From positions 1-24,004 of the IMG/VR virus record IMGVR_UViG_3300017969_000147: 24,004 nt of DNA; one strand, written 5' to 3'. Position 1 is the stretch's first letter. Every line of letters begins with the position of its first letter. The notes beneath the pieces are model-generated. The model was not told where the DNA came from. It worked only from the letters and a program-made list of their open reading frames with translations, and made no database searches. Position numbers and translations under genes: made by a program. This stretch comes from a virus. Of this stretch, positions 1 to 11,600 are shown in pieces.

Positions 1-1
1 A

Positions 2-220
2 ATGGGAAATCATCACCAGGTTGACAAGGGAGAACTGTTCATAGAACAGGGAATGACCCTTATTACAGAAGTAGAAAGTGAGAAATATCTTAGAAAAGCA
101 TCAAAACAGAAAAAAATTGCTCAGAATGAAGAACTCTACCCAATTCCAGACGATCGTTTAGAGCGTCCATGTGGTGGATCTCATGGATTTGATGATTTTG
201 TTGAAAGGTGGCATGAGTAA
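2..220 (+). CDS. small unidentified phage protein, possibly only its C-terminal part
   Basis: This open frame of 72 codons ends in TAA just before the first late promoter. An ATG sits at the very edge of the window (base 2), so the true start may lie upstream and the gene may be 5'-truncated; no ribosome binding site can be judged. The product is hydrophilic and charged, with a lysine-rich stretch near residues 31-40 and a C-terminal segment containing PCGGSHGFDDF. I see no transmembrane segment or signal peptide. I do not recognise a family. Its position directly upstream of gp25 suggests a late structural or assembly gene, but that is inference from context only. Confidence 0.55.
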   Translation: MGNHHQVDKGELFIEQGMTLITEVESEKYLRKASKQKKIAQNEELYPIPDDRLERPCGGSHGFDDFVERWHE

Positions 221-221
221 A

Positions 222-229
222 TATAAATA
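222..229 (+). promoter_or_regulatory. T4-type late promoter upstream of gp25
   Basis: An exact TATAAATA octamer lies two bases after the TAA stop of the preceding gene and 22 bases before the gp25 ATG. This is the T4 late-promoter -10 element, recognised in T4 by the phage sigma factor gp55 with gp33 and the gp45 clamp. No -35 element is expected for this class. It is the only promoter-like sequence upstream of the 14-kb gp25-gp6-gp7 unit. Transcription from it is inferred, not shown. Confidence 0.8.
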
Positions 230-251
230 AAATCAAGAAAACTCTATACCA

Positions 252-653
252 ATGGCAGAACAAAGGATATCCAGATCATTTAAAGACATCAGTTTATCCT
301 TTGTTCCTCATCCTGTAACAAAGGATCTCCAAGTGTTAAAAAATGAGAATGCGATTCGTAGATCCGTAAGAAATATTGTTGAAACTATCCCCACAGAAAG
401 ATTTTTTAATTCATTATTGGGATCTGATGTGAGAGATAGTTTATTTGAATTTGTGGATTTTGGTACTGCATCGGTTATTCAAAGTCAGATTTTAGTTGCA
501 ATAGAAAACTTTGAACCAAGGGTTGATAATGTAGTTGTTGAAGTAGACCCTCAACCAGATGAAAATACATTTAATGTGACTGTTATTTTTGATATCATTG
601 GGCAAGAGTTTCCAACACAAGAGTATACGTTCCTATTAGAGGCAGCAAGATAA
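252..653 (+). CDS. 25: baseplate wedge subunit gp25
   Basis: The product is 133 residues, against 132 for T4 gp25, and belongs to the GPW/gp25 family of small baseplate wedge proteins with a lysozyme-like fold but no catalytic role. In T4, gp25 joins the gp6-gp7-gp53 core of the wedge and is linked to sheath assembly. Visible family features are the N-terminal pattern of a basic segment followed by a conserved ERFFNSLLGS stretch (residues about 49-58), then LFEFVD, and a C-terminal beta-rich half with the pattern NTFNVTVIFDI. The ATG at 252 is 22 bases after a late promoter and gives the normal family length. The gene ends one base before the gp6 start, which suggests translational coupling. 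Confidence 0.93.
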   Translation: MAEQRISRSFKDISLSFVPHPVTKDLQVLKNENAIRRSVRNIVETIPTERFFNSLLGSDVRDSLFEFVDFGTASVIQSQILVAIENFEPRVDNVVVEVDPQPDENTFNVTVIFDIIGQEFPTQEYTFLLEAAR

Positions 654-654
654 G

Positions 655-2622
655 ATGCCCTTTACAAAATTCACGAATCTAGATTTTGATCAGATAAAGA
701 CTTCAATCAAAGATTATCTTCGCGCTAATTCAACATTTAGCGACTTTGATTTTGAGGGATCAAATTTCTCTGTCTTAATTGATACACTGGCATATAACAC
801 CTATATTACTGCATTCAACAGTAATATGATTGTAAATGAATCGTTTTTAGATTCTGCAACTCTTCGTGAAAACGTAGTATCACTAGCAAGAAATATTGGA
901 TATGTTCCTCGCTCTAGAACTGCTTCAAAGGCATCTATATCCTTCTCTGTCGGCGGTATAACCGATAGTTTGACTGCTACCCTAAAAAAAGGTTTAGTGT
1001 GTGTTGGAGAGACAAATGACACCACTTATACTTTTTCAATTCCTGAGGATATAACAGCGAACGTTATTGATGGAACAGCAACATTTAGTAATATTGAAGT
1101 TTTTCAAGGAACATTTTTGACAAAATCGTTTGTCTATGATGGATCATTGGACCAGAGATTTATTCTCAACAATTCATTTATCGACACAAACACCCTCAAA
1201 GTTTATGTAAGTAAAACAAATGAAACAACAGGAATTGAATATAATTTAGTAAACAATATATTAAATATAGATTCTAATTCTAGAATCTATTTGATCCAGG
1301 AAGTTCAAGATGAAAAATATGAACTTATTTTTGGTGATGGGATATTTGGTAAAAAATTAGGTGATGGTAATGATGGTACGATTATAACTGCAAATTACAT
1401 TATTACTGATGGGAAGGATGGAAACGGTGCAAGATCATTCACCTTCTCAGGAAGAATTGAAAAATCTAATGAAGATCCTATCAATACGGGAACTATTACA
1501 ATAACGACTGATCAATCCTCATCAAATGGTGGAGATATAGAAACCATAGATTCGATCAAATATTATTCTCCAAGAAGTTATTCTGCACAAAATAGAGCGG
1601 TAACTTCTAGAGATTATGAGGCAATTGTTAAACAAATATATCCAAATACAGAATCTGTTTCTGTTATTGGTGGTGAAGAGCTTGATCCACCAGAATACGG
1701 GAATGTTATTTTAAGTATAAAACCAAAAAATGGAACTTTTGTATCAGATTTTGATAAGTCAAGAATTTTAAGTGATTTAAAACAATATTCAATGTCTGGA
1801 ATTAATCAAAAGATTATTGACTTGAAAATACTTTATGTAGAAATAGATTCGACAGTCTATTATAACAGTTCTCAGGTCTCAAGTTCAGATAACCTGAAGA
1901 CTAACGTAATCAATACTCTTACAAAATATTCTACTTCTACAGATTTGAATAAATTTGGTGGAAGATTTAAATATAGTAAAGTTCTCCAAACTATTGACAA
2001 TACAGATAAATCAATTACATCCAACATTACTAAAGTAAGAATCAGAAGAGACTTAAAGGCATCTCTAAATACGTTTGCTCAATATGAACTTTGCTTTGGT
2101 AACAGATTCCATGTTGATCCAAAAGGTGGAAATATTAAATCAACAGCATTTAAAATTTCTGGAGAATCTTCCGATGTGTATCTTGCAGATACCCCAAATA
2201 TTACTGCTGGTCAAATTAACGTAACAAACGCAGTAGAAGCTAGTAACGTATTTCTTTCCAGACCAGCTGATATTACCTCAACAAAGGGCACGATTTCAAT
2301 TTTTAAAATTGATTCTAATGGAAATCGTGTTGTTGTCATTAAAGATGCTGGAACAGTGGATTATATTAAAGGTGAGATTATATTAAAAACAGTAAATATT
2401 ATTTCAACATCAAAACCTAATGGTGTAATTGAAGTGCAGGCTGTTCCGGAATCTAATGATGTTATTGGATTAAAGGACTTGTATTTGGTATTTGATATTT
2501 CAAAAAGTCAAATAAATATGCTAAGGGACGTAATCGCTTCTGGCGATGAAATAACTGGAAATCTCTTTACAAGAGAATATTATACATCAAGTTATTCAAA
2601 CGGGAAACTAACAAGAAACTAA
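655..2622 (+). CDS. 6: baseplate wedge subunit gp6
   Basis: The product is 655 residues, very close to T4 gp6 (660), the Baseplate_J-like protein that forms the inner iris of the baseplate as a gp6 dimer with gp7. Conserved segments in T4 order are FDFEGSNFSVLIDTLAYNT (about residues 32-50), an N-terminal block ending NIGYVPRSR (about 79-87), the FGDGIFG hairpin (about 226-232), DGKDGNGARSF (about 253-263), the AVTSRDYEAIV segment (about 315-325) and KPKNGTF (about 356-362). The ATG at 655 follows the gp25 stop by one base, and an AGAGG at 638-642 could serve as ribosome binding site with a long spacer. The gene ends one base before the gp7 start, so gp25, gp6 and gp7 are probably coupled on one late transcript. 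Confidence 0.94.
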   Translation: MPFTKFTNLDFDQIKTSIKDYLRANSTFSDFDFEGSNFSVLIDTLAYNTYITAFNSNMIVNESFLDSATLRENVVSLARNIGYVPRSRTASKASISFSVGGITDSLTATLKKGLVCVGETNDTTYTFSIPEDITANVIDGTATFSNIEVFQGTFLTKSFVYDGSLDQRFILNNSFIDTNTLKVYVSKTNETTGIEYNLVNNILNIDSNSRIYLIQEVQDEKYELIFGDGIFGKKLGDGNDGTIITANYIITDGKDGNGARSFTFSGRIEKSNEDPINTGTITITTDQSSSNGGDIETIDSIKYYSPRSYSAQNRAVTSRDYEAIVKQIYPNTESVSVIGGEELDPPEYGNVILSIKPKNGTFVSDFDKSRILSDLKQYSMSGINQKIIDLKILYVEIDSTVYYNSSQVSSSDNLKTNVINTLTKYSTSTDLNKFGGRFKYSKVLQTIDNTDKSITSNITKVRIRRDLKASLNTFAQYELCFGNRFHVDPKGGNIKSTAFKISGESSDVYLADTPNITAGQINVTNAVEASNVFLSRPADITSTKGTISIFKIDSNGNRVVVIKDAGTVDYIKGEIILKTVNIISTSKPNGVIEVQAVPESNDVIGLKDLYLVFDISKSQINMLRDVIASGDEITGNLFTREYYTSSYSNGKLTRN

Positions 2623-2623
2623 T

Positions 2624-5600
2624 ATGATACAGACTGGATTTGAATCTAGAGTTAAGGTTCAACAAATTGTTGAGAGTCAACTTCCGAGTTTTATATTGGA
2701 TGAAAATCCAAATGCATCTGAGTTTTTAAAACAATATTACATATCACAAGAATATCAAGGTGGTCCAATTGATATTGCAGAAAATTTAGACCAATATCTC
2801 AAGTTAGATAACCTAACTCCCGAAGTAATTGTTGGAGAGACGACTCTTTCTGCTAATATTTCATCTACAGAAAATACTATTCAGGTAGAATCTACAAAGG
2901 GGTTTCCACCACATTATGGTCTTTTCCAAATTGATGATGAAATAATTACATATACCGACATCACTGCAAATTCCTTTACGGGATGTATTAGAGGTTTTTC
3001 TGGTATAACTGGATATCACCAAGATTTAAATCAAGAAGAATTAATATTTACAGAAACTAAGAGTGAATCTCATACTTCAGGATCTAAAGTAAAAAATCTT
3101 AGTTCTTTGTTTTTAAAAGAATTTTACAATAAATTAAAATTTACTATTGCACATGAATTACAAGATACTAATTTTACTTCTAGTTTAGACGTAGGAACGT
3201 TTTTAAAAGAATTAAAATCTTTTTATCAAACTAAAGGAACAAACGAGTCGTTTAGAATATTGTTCAATGCCCTTTATAATGAAACACCATCCGTTGTAAA
3301 TCTAGAACAATTTTTATTAAAACCATCACACTCAGAATACCTTAACAGAGAAGTTGTCATTGCAGAAGGAATATCTGGAATTACCACTTCTAATTTGGTT
3401 GGACAAACCATAAAAAAGGTAACAGATGAAACTACTAGTGCTTCTATATCTTCTATAGAACCATTTACGAGAAATGGCAAAACATATTTCAAACTAACAC
3501 TTTTTGTAGGTTATAATGATTTTTCTGCTGTAGAGGGAAATTTTGTAATTACACCAAGCACAAAAACTACGTTATCATCGCCATCAGAATCATCTATAAT
3601 TACTGTAGATTCTACAATAGGATTTCCTCAGAGTGGAACTTTATATTCTGGAAATAATACAATAGAATATACAAGTAAAAGTATAAATCAATTTTTTGGT
3701 TGTTCTGGAATAACTGAGGCAATATCAAAAAATGAAATAATAAGAAACAATGACATTTATTATGGATATGAAAATGGTGATACAACTAAAAGGGTTGAAT
3801 TGAGATTTGTTGGGGTATTATCAGATTTAGTAAAATCAAATTCTATAAAAGCATCTGAAGGTGATTTAATAAAAGTAAAAAATCTTGGAAATCTTATAAA
3901 AAATCCTGCAACAAAAAATTATACGGAAATATTTGCAAACTCTTGGATTTATAATACGGCGTCTAGTTATGAAGTAGTATCTACAGATTCAAATTATACT
4001 TTAGGTAGTGAGATTGATCGATCCAGTTTAAAAGTTGGAGATAGAGTTGAACTGGTAGATCGTGGTACTAGGGCAATACAAAGTGATTCTGGCAATCCTT
4101 ATATTCAATCTATTAATAGTTCAAATAATGTAAGTATTGATGGGTCTTTTTCAGATACACAAAGTTCCATAAAATATGATTTAAGAAGAATCATTAATAC
4201 TGCAAATAGTTCTGGAGTCTCAATTGAGAATGGCAATAATACATTAACATCGGATATACAAAATTTATACACTGATAGCAATGATTATGCTTATATTGCA
4301 TCAAATTCTTTACCATCAGGATCTATAAGTGGATCAAATAATTACCGATATAATATAACAAAAAGCACATATAAATTTACCATAAACTCATTATCTTCTT
4401 TACAGGACAAGGATTCTCTTGGTGATTATACCACAATTTCTTCTGCAACAAATATTCCTTTTATTACGGGCGATAAAATTTATTATTCCCCATTAACGTC
4501 TCCTCTTGTTGGATTGGAGGAGGGAATTTATTATGTTGAGGTGATTAGTCCAAAGAGCATACGTCTTTATACATCAAGATCTTTTATTGGTGGAACTAAT
4601 TATCTTAGTTTTTCGGTTCCAAATTCTGGAATATCTGCACACACCTTTATTCTGTATTCACACAGAACTAATCAAATTGGAGCACAAAAATTATTTAAAA
4701 AATTTCCTTTAAAATCAAATATTAAGAGTCCAGGCAAAAAAACAGAACCTGGAACAACTGGAATGTTGATCAATGGTGTTGAGATTAGTAATTATAAGTC
4801 CGAAGATAAAATTTACTATGGTCCATTAGAATCTATTAGTGTTTTTGGTGGTGGAGAGGATTTTGATGTTATAAATTTACCCAATATTGAATTATCTTCA
4901 GATAATGGATCTGGCGCTCTAGTTCAACCAGTTATTTCTGGTAGTTTTAAAGAAATTTATGTAGATTCTCAAAATTATGATATTGATAAAATTTTATCGA
5001 TTGATATATCTGGTGGAAATGGAACTGGTGCAGTAATAAAACCAATATTAACTAGAAGATTTAGGGAAGTATCATTCGATGGAAGATTAACTACAAATTC
5101 TGGAGGAATAAGTACTTCTAATAATAGGATTATATTTTTAAGTGATCACAATTTCCAAGATGGAGAAGAAATTATATACAATTCCAATGGTAATTTGGAA
5201 TTAGTGGTAGGATCTGGTTCTTCCACGCTCATCAATAATTCCTCATACTTTGTTAAAGTTCAAAACAATATCACAATTTCTATATTTGAATCTGTATCAG
5301 ACTATGCGGCAGGAATTAACACCGTAGGATTTTCTACAGGAACTAGTGGAACTCATAAATTTAGAACAGCAAATTCTAAAAATGTGGTATCGGACATTGA
5401 AATTATAAATGGTGGATCGGGGTATACTAACAGAAAATTAGTTGTATCTCCTTCCAAAGTATCTACTACAAATCATACAATTAACTTTGATGACCATGGA
5501 TTTAAAAGTGGTGAACTGGTAGAGTATAGTTTCCAAACTTCAACCATATCTGGACTTTCTACAAGTAATCAATACTATATCTTGAAAATTGATGATGATT

Positions 5601-8600
5601 CATTTAGATTATGTGATGCTGGGATTGGTGGAACAATAACCTCAAATTATAATAGAGAAAATTTTGTAAAATTCTCAACTTCTGGTAATGGATATCAATA
5701 TTTCAAATATCCAGATATTTCAGTTACTATAAAATATAATCCAGTAGGATTTTCAACAAATACACAAGTTTATCAGAATCTTTTAGTTACTCCTGTAGTT
5801 AGGGGAAGTATTGATCAACTATATCTCTACAATAAAGGAACTGGATATGGATCTACAGTATTAAACTATGAAAATTCCCCGACGGTACAAATAAAAAATG
5901 GAAAGTATGCCAATATATCACCAAATATTTTAAATGGATCTATAAATTCGGTAACAATTCAATATGGGGGAATTGAATATTACTCAGTTCCAGATTTAGT
6001 AGTTATTGACCCTACAAATAAAGGATCTGGAGCAAAACTTAGACCAATTATTTCAAATGGTGCAATAACTGAAGTAAAAGTTATTAACGCTGGCATTGGA
6101 TATTCTACTTCATCATATATTAATGTTGTTTCTTCTGGAAAAGGTGCATCACTTAAATCAAACATTAGGTCTTTGACTGTTAATGCTAATTTGAAACTTG
6201 GGGATGAAAATTCTGGAAGTGAAATTTTAGTAGAATCTGACAACAAATTAAAATATACAGTATCTGGATATTTTAACTCTTTAAGGGATTCATTTGGAGA
6301 AAGTGCTTCAAATTCAGTAAATCCTAAGATTTCAGGAATTATTGGATGGGCTTATGATGGAAATCCGATATATGGTCCATTTGGATACTCAGATCCAGAA
6401 GATAAAACAACTATTACAAGATTGACTTCCGGTTATTCTAAAGACATAACAAAAGTTTTAGATAGACCAAGTGGATTTGCTGAGGGATTTTTCATTGAAG
6501 ATTATCAATATACTAATAGTGGTTCATTAGACCAAAAAAATGGAAGATTTGAAAAAACACCAGAGTTTCCAAATGGCGTCTATGCCTATCATGCGACAGT
6601 AGAATCTTCGGGAACACCAACATTTCCATATTTTATTGGCAATGAATATCATTCGGAAACTTTATCTGAAAATCAGTCATTAAATCAAGAATTTGATTTT
6701 AAATCTTCAACACTTCTCAGAAATACTTTCCCATACAAAGTTTCTGATATTGGATCTAGTTATGACTATTTCATAGAAATTGATGATATTAAAAAACAAG
6801 AAGTTACTGTTGAATCGGTTTCTTTTGGATCTGTTGATAATTTCTCGGTTATAAATGCGGGGGATAATTACAAGGTAGGAGATTCTTTAAACTTTGATAG
6901 ATCAATATCGGGTGGAGGTGTTGATGCGATAGTTTCATCTCTAAAAGGAAAAAGTATTACCAAATTAGAGACATCCTCTCTCACTTATCCTCAAGCATTA
7001 TTCACTTGGAATGATGTTAATAGTGTAAAGGTAAATATTCTACCTAACCACTCTCTGAAAACTGGAGATTACATTTCTATCTCTGGATTTGCATCTACAT
7101 TATCTAATCTAAATGGAATTCATAAAGTAGCAATTTCTCCAGAATCAACATCACTTATATCTTCAATTACTAGTGCTGCTAGTATTGGAACCACAGAAAT
7201 ATATGTATCATATATTCCAGAGAGTGTTTCCGCTGGAAGCAGCATCGGAATTGGAACTGAAACCTTGATGGTTCTCAATACCTTCAAACAAAAAGGTATA
7301 CTTAGAGTAGAAAGAGGATTGACTAATGTATCGCACAATCAGAATACGACAGTAAGTTTTAATTCCGATTCATTTACCATACCAAAAGAAGTAGAGTATT
7401 TTGAATCTAAGTTAAATGATAAAGTATATTTCAATCCTCAAGAATCTGTAGGTATTGGTACAATAGTGGGACTATCCACTTCAGTATCTTTTGATTTTGG
7501 CGGATCTAATATTACTAGAAGTATTCCTACAAAATCAATTTACATAGAAAATCACCCATTTAAAAATAATCAACAAATTTCATATGCAAGTAATGGAACT
7601 AATATTTTCATATCAACCGATGGAATTTCTGTAAGTAGTTTACCATCAACTTTGTATGTTGTAAACAAAGGAAAAGACTTAGTTGGATTAAAAACAGAAT
7701 TAAGTTCTTCGGAGTTATTTTTCCACAGTAATGGGGATGATAATGATAAGTATCTTTTTGAGTCGATTTATCCACAGATAACTGGAACTGTTTCTAGAAT
7801 AAAAACTACAGTATCTGTATCAACAGCGCATGGATTACTTGAAAATGATGTTATCTCATTAAATGTTCAACCCAGTCTTTCTGTTGGTATTGGAACATCT
7901 ACATCGGTTAAAATCACAAGAGATTCTAATAGTTCTAATATATTAGTAAATCCTATCGGATTTAACTCTACAGGAATCAACACTTCATCGGATACATTAA
8001 CACTTACAAATCACAATTTAAACACGGGCGATAAAGTCAACTATTCTGCAGATATAGTTGCTTCCGGATTATCGGCAGGAAGTTTCTATGTTTACAAAGT
8101 CGATGATGATCAAATTAAATTATGTGAAACAAAGAAAGATTCACTATTAAATCCTCCAACCGTTGTAAGCATTGCAGGAACTGGTGGATCATCTCAAACA
8201 ATTGCTAAGATTAATCCAAGAATAGTTTCTATAAGAAATAATGACTTGGTATTTGATTTATCTGATTCGTCACTTTCGGGATATAATTTTAAAATCTATA
8301 CTGATAATCAATTTAAGAATGAATTTGTTTCTACCGGATCAACAGGATCCTTCAATTATTCTTTAGTTGGAACTGCACTCACTATTTCATACGACTCTTC
8401 ATTACCAGAAAAATTATTCTACACCTTAGAAAAATCTGGTTCTATTAGTACGACGGATATAGATGTTCAGAATTATTCCGAAATACTATTAACTGATAGT
8501 GATTATAATAATACTTACAGTGTTGTTGGAGTTGGAACAACTACATTTGATATTGTTCTCTATCAAAACCCAGAAAGACTCTCATATACATCTACTGAGT

Positions 8601-11600
8601 GTGATAGTGTAGTATATACAACAACTTCTACCACTGCTTCTGGGCCGATTGATGGATTTAAAATAATTTCTAGTGGTGGTGGATATAAAAAATTACCAAC
8701 ATTGAGTAGCATAACTTCTGCCAATGGAAAAGGAGCTAATGTTGTAGCAAAATCAAATACTATTGGGGTAATAAAATCTATAAAAACAAATAATGATGAA
8801 TTTGAATATCCTAGTGATCCAACTTTACAACCAAAAGCAAATATTTCTTCATTGGTCGTTGTAAAAGATGCAAATGAATTGGAATCGGTATCTGTTGTTA
8901 GTGGAGGAAATGGATTTATTTCTACACCAGATATTGTAATTGTAGATTCTGATTCTGGTAAAAAAATAAATTCTGGAGTTCTTGAGGCAGAACTTTCTGG
9001 AAGTTCTATTCAATTTGTAAATATCATTTCACCTCCAAAAGGTCTCCCTGATACTGAGGTCAAAATTCGTACCGTTAATAATAACAATGGATTTACAATT
9101 CATAAAGTTCAGTCAGATTCAACAGGAATATTTACTTGTTTTATAACAAAACCTGTTAGTGGAGTTCCCTACTTTGCAACAAACGATAAAGTTTTTATTG
9201 AAGGAATACAGAAATTTAGTACAACTGGATCTGGATTTAATTGTGAAGATTATTCATATGACTTCTTTACTGTTGCAGGAGTAACGATATCTTCACCATA
9301 TGATGAAATTAAAATTGATATTTCTGGAATAACAACTAATCCTGGAATAGCGAAAACAATACAAGATGGATCGGGAGTATTAATTCTTGAAGACGATTAT
9401 CCAACATTTACAATCACACAGAAAAAATCAACTTTTGAAAAAAATGAGATTCTCACTTTAGAAAACAATAATATTGATTTAAATGTTCTTAACTTTGATG
9501 GATATTTCTTGGAAGTTAATGGAACGTATGAATTGTCAGTAGGTCAAGTTGTTATCGGCAGCGAAAGTGGATCTTCTGCAACTATTCATTCAATAGACAA
9601 AAATGATACAAATTATTCAATCAATTATTCAGTATTGAAAAATTTTGGATGGAATGATGATTTTGGAAAATTAAATTCAGATTTCCAGGTTATACCAGAC
9701 AATGATTATTATCAAAACTTATCATATACTGTAAAAAGTAGCAAAAAATATTCAACTTTAGAGTCATCAGTATTCAACGTTCTTCACACAAGTGGAATGA
9801 AGAACTTTGCTGATACTGAAATTAAAAAAACTGTTAATATATCAGGAATTGGATCTACAGATTCTAGTGTGTATCTTTATAATGTCTTAGGTGACGAAAG
9901 AGTTGATTCTATTTACAATTTCGACTTTGTAAAAGATTATAATGTTATTAGCGGAACATCCAAGTTTTTGGCCTTCAAAAATCAAAAACTTGCGGACTTC
10001 TTTGAGTCAAAAGAAAATAATGTATTATCAATAGACGATATTAGCAGTCAATTCTCGTACTTTGAAGATTCTCCTACCGAATTTTTAAATATTTCAAAAT
10101 TAGACAATACAAATTCTTATGATAGTTATTTGATTAGTGTTTCTAATTTGGATAATACTAAAGTTCAATTTGCAGAGATTGTAATATTGAGTGATAAGGT
10201 TGATAATTATATTCTTCGTAAGGGTAATGTTTCAAATCAAACCATTAATCCAGGATCTTTTGATTTAGTTGTAGATGAGTTTAATGATTCTTACTTTAGA
10301 TTTGTTCCTGAGGATCCTTATGATACTGATTATGATTTGAAGATACATAAAGTCATTTTTGAAGATTCGATTGTCGGAATTGGAACTACTTCTGTTGGTT
10401 TTATTGATATTATTGGTAAAAATGAAACGGCAACTTCTGGAATTACAACAACTTTAGTTGGAGTTAATACTAACAACTTTGGTTCTTTATATGCAAATGT
10501 TCAAGTTATAGACAATACAACAAATGATATGAATTTTGTTGAGTTGTACTTAACTCATGATGGGGAAAACACATACATTTCTGAATATTATTTCGACTCA
10601 GAGATTCAAACTGGTGGATACTCTGGTAATTTTATGGGTTCATTTACATCAGATATCTCAAATGATATTCTTTCTTTGAGTTACACAAATAACACACAAA
10701 ATACAAACACATTAAGAGCAAAAGTAGTGGGATTTGGAACAACATCAACACCTGGTGTTGGTGGATCATATAGATTCAAGTTGGAAAGACAACCTGACGG
10801 AAGTGAAAGAACTATCATTTATCAGTCGAATAATGTAGTCGGAGTTGGAGTAACAACAGTTTTATCGATAGACAAAAATAAATTCAACGCAGTAAAATCT
10901 CTTGTTGAAGTAGGAATTGGAACAATCAAGTCCGTACATCAAGTTTATATGATTCAGGACACTTCTGATGTACATATCACTCAATCAGCCCTTCTCTCTG
11001 TAAGTGGTATTACTACTTTTGATACTGCTATGGGAATAGGCACATTTGGAGGTAATAATTCTGGATCCACATTAGACCTCACTTTCACACCTGATTCAGA
11101 TTATTCTGCATCAACTATTACAGTATCAGCACTTAGTGAATTATTCTATACCGACTTAGATATTTCTAATGTGCCACCTGCTCTTGAATATGGAAAAATA
11201 CGTGAAGATATCGACCTCAAATTTTATAATGCCATCAACGGAGATAGAATTAACAAAACTAATTTTGCCCTTACACATAATGGAACTCCAATTTTTGTAA
11301 AAGTATTCGATCCTCAGAACACTAACGCTCTCATTTCTACTACTGGAACTTTTAATATAAACAATCACTTCTTCAAGAATGGTGAAGAATTGATTTATAC
11401 TCCAAAATCTTCAATAATTGGTATTGCTACCACAGCAATGACTTATACAAACTCTACTAGTGGAGTAACTGACACTTTACCATCGACTGTGTTTGCTGTA
11501 GTAACAGATTTTAACAGAGAAAGTTTCCAAATATCAACAACAAGAAGTGGAGCTGCGGTAACATTTACAGATCTTGGTGGTGGAAATATTCACCAGTTTG

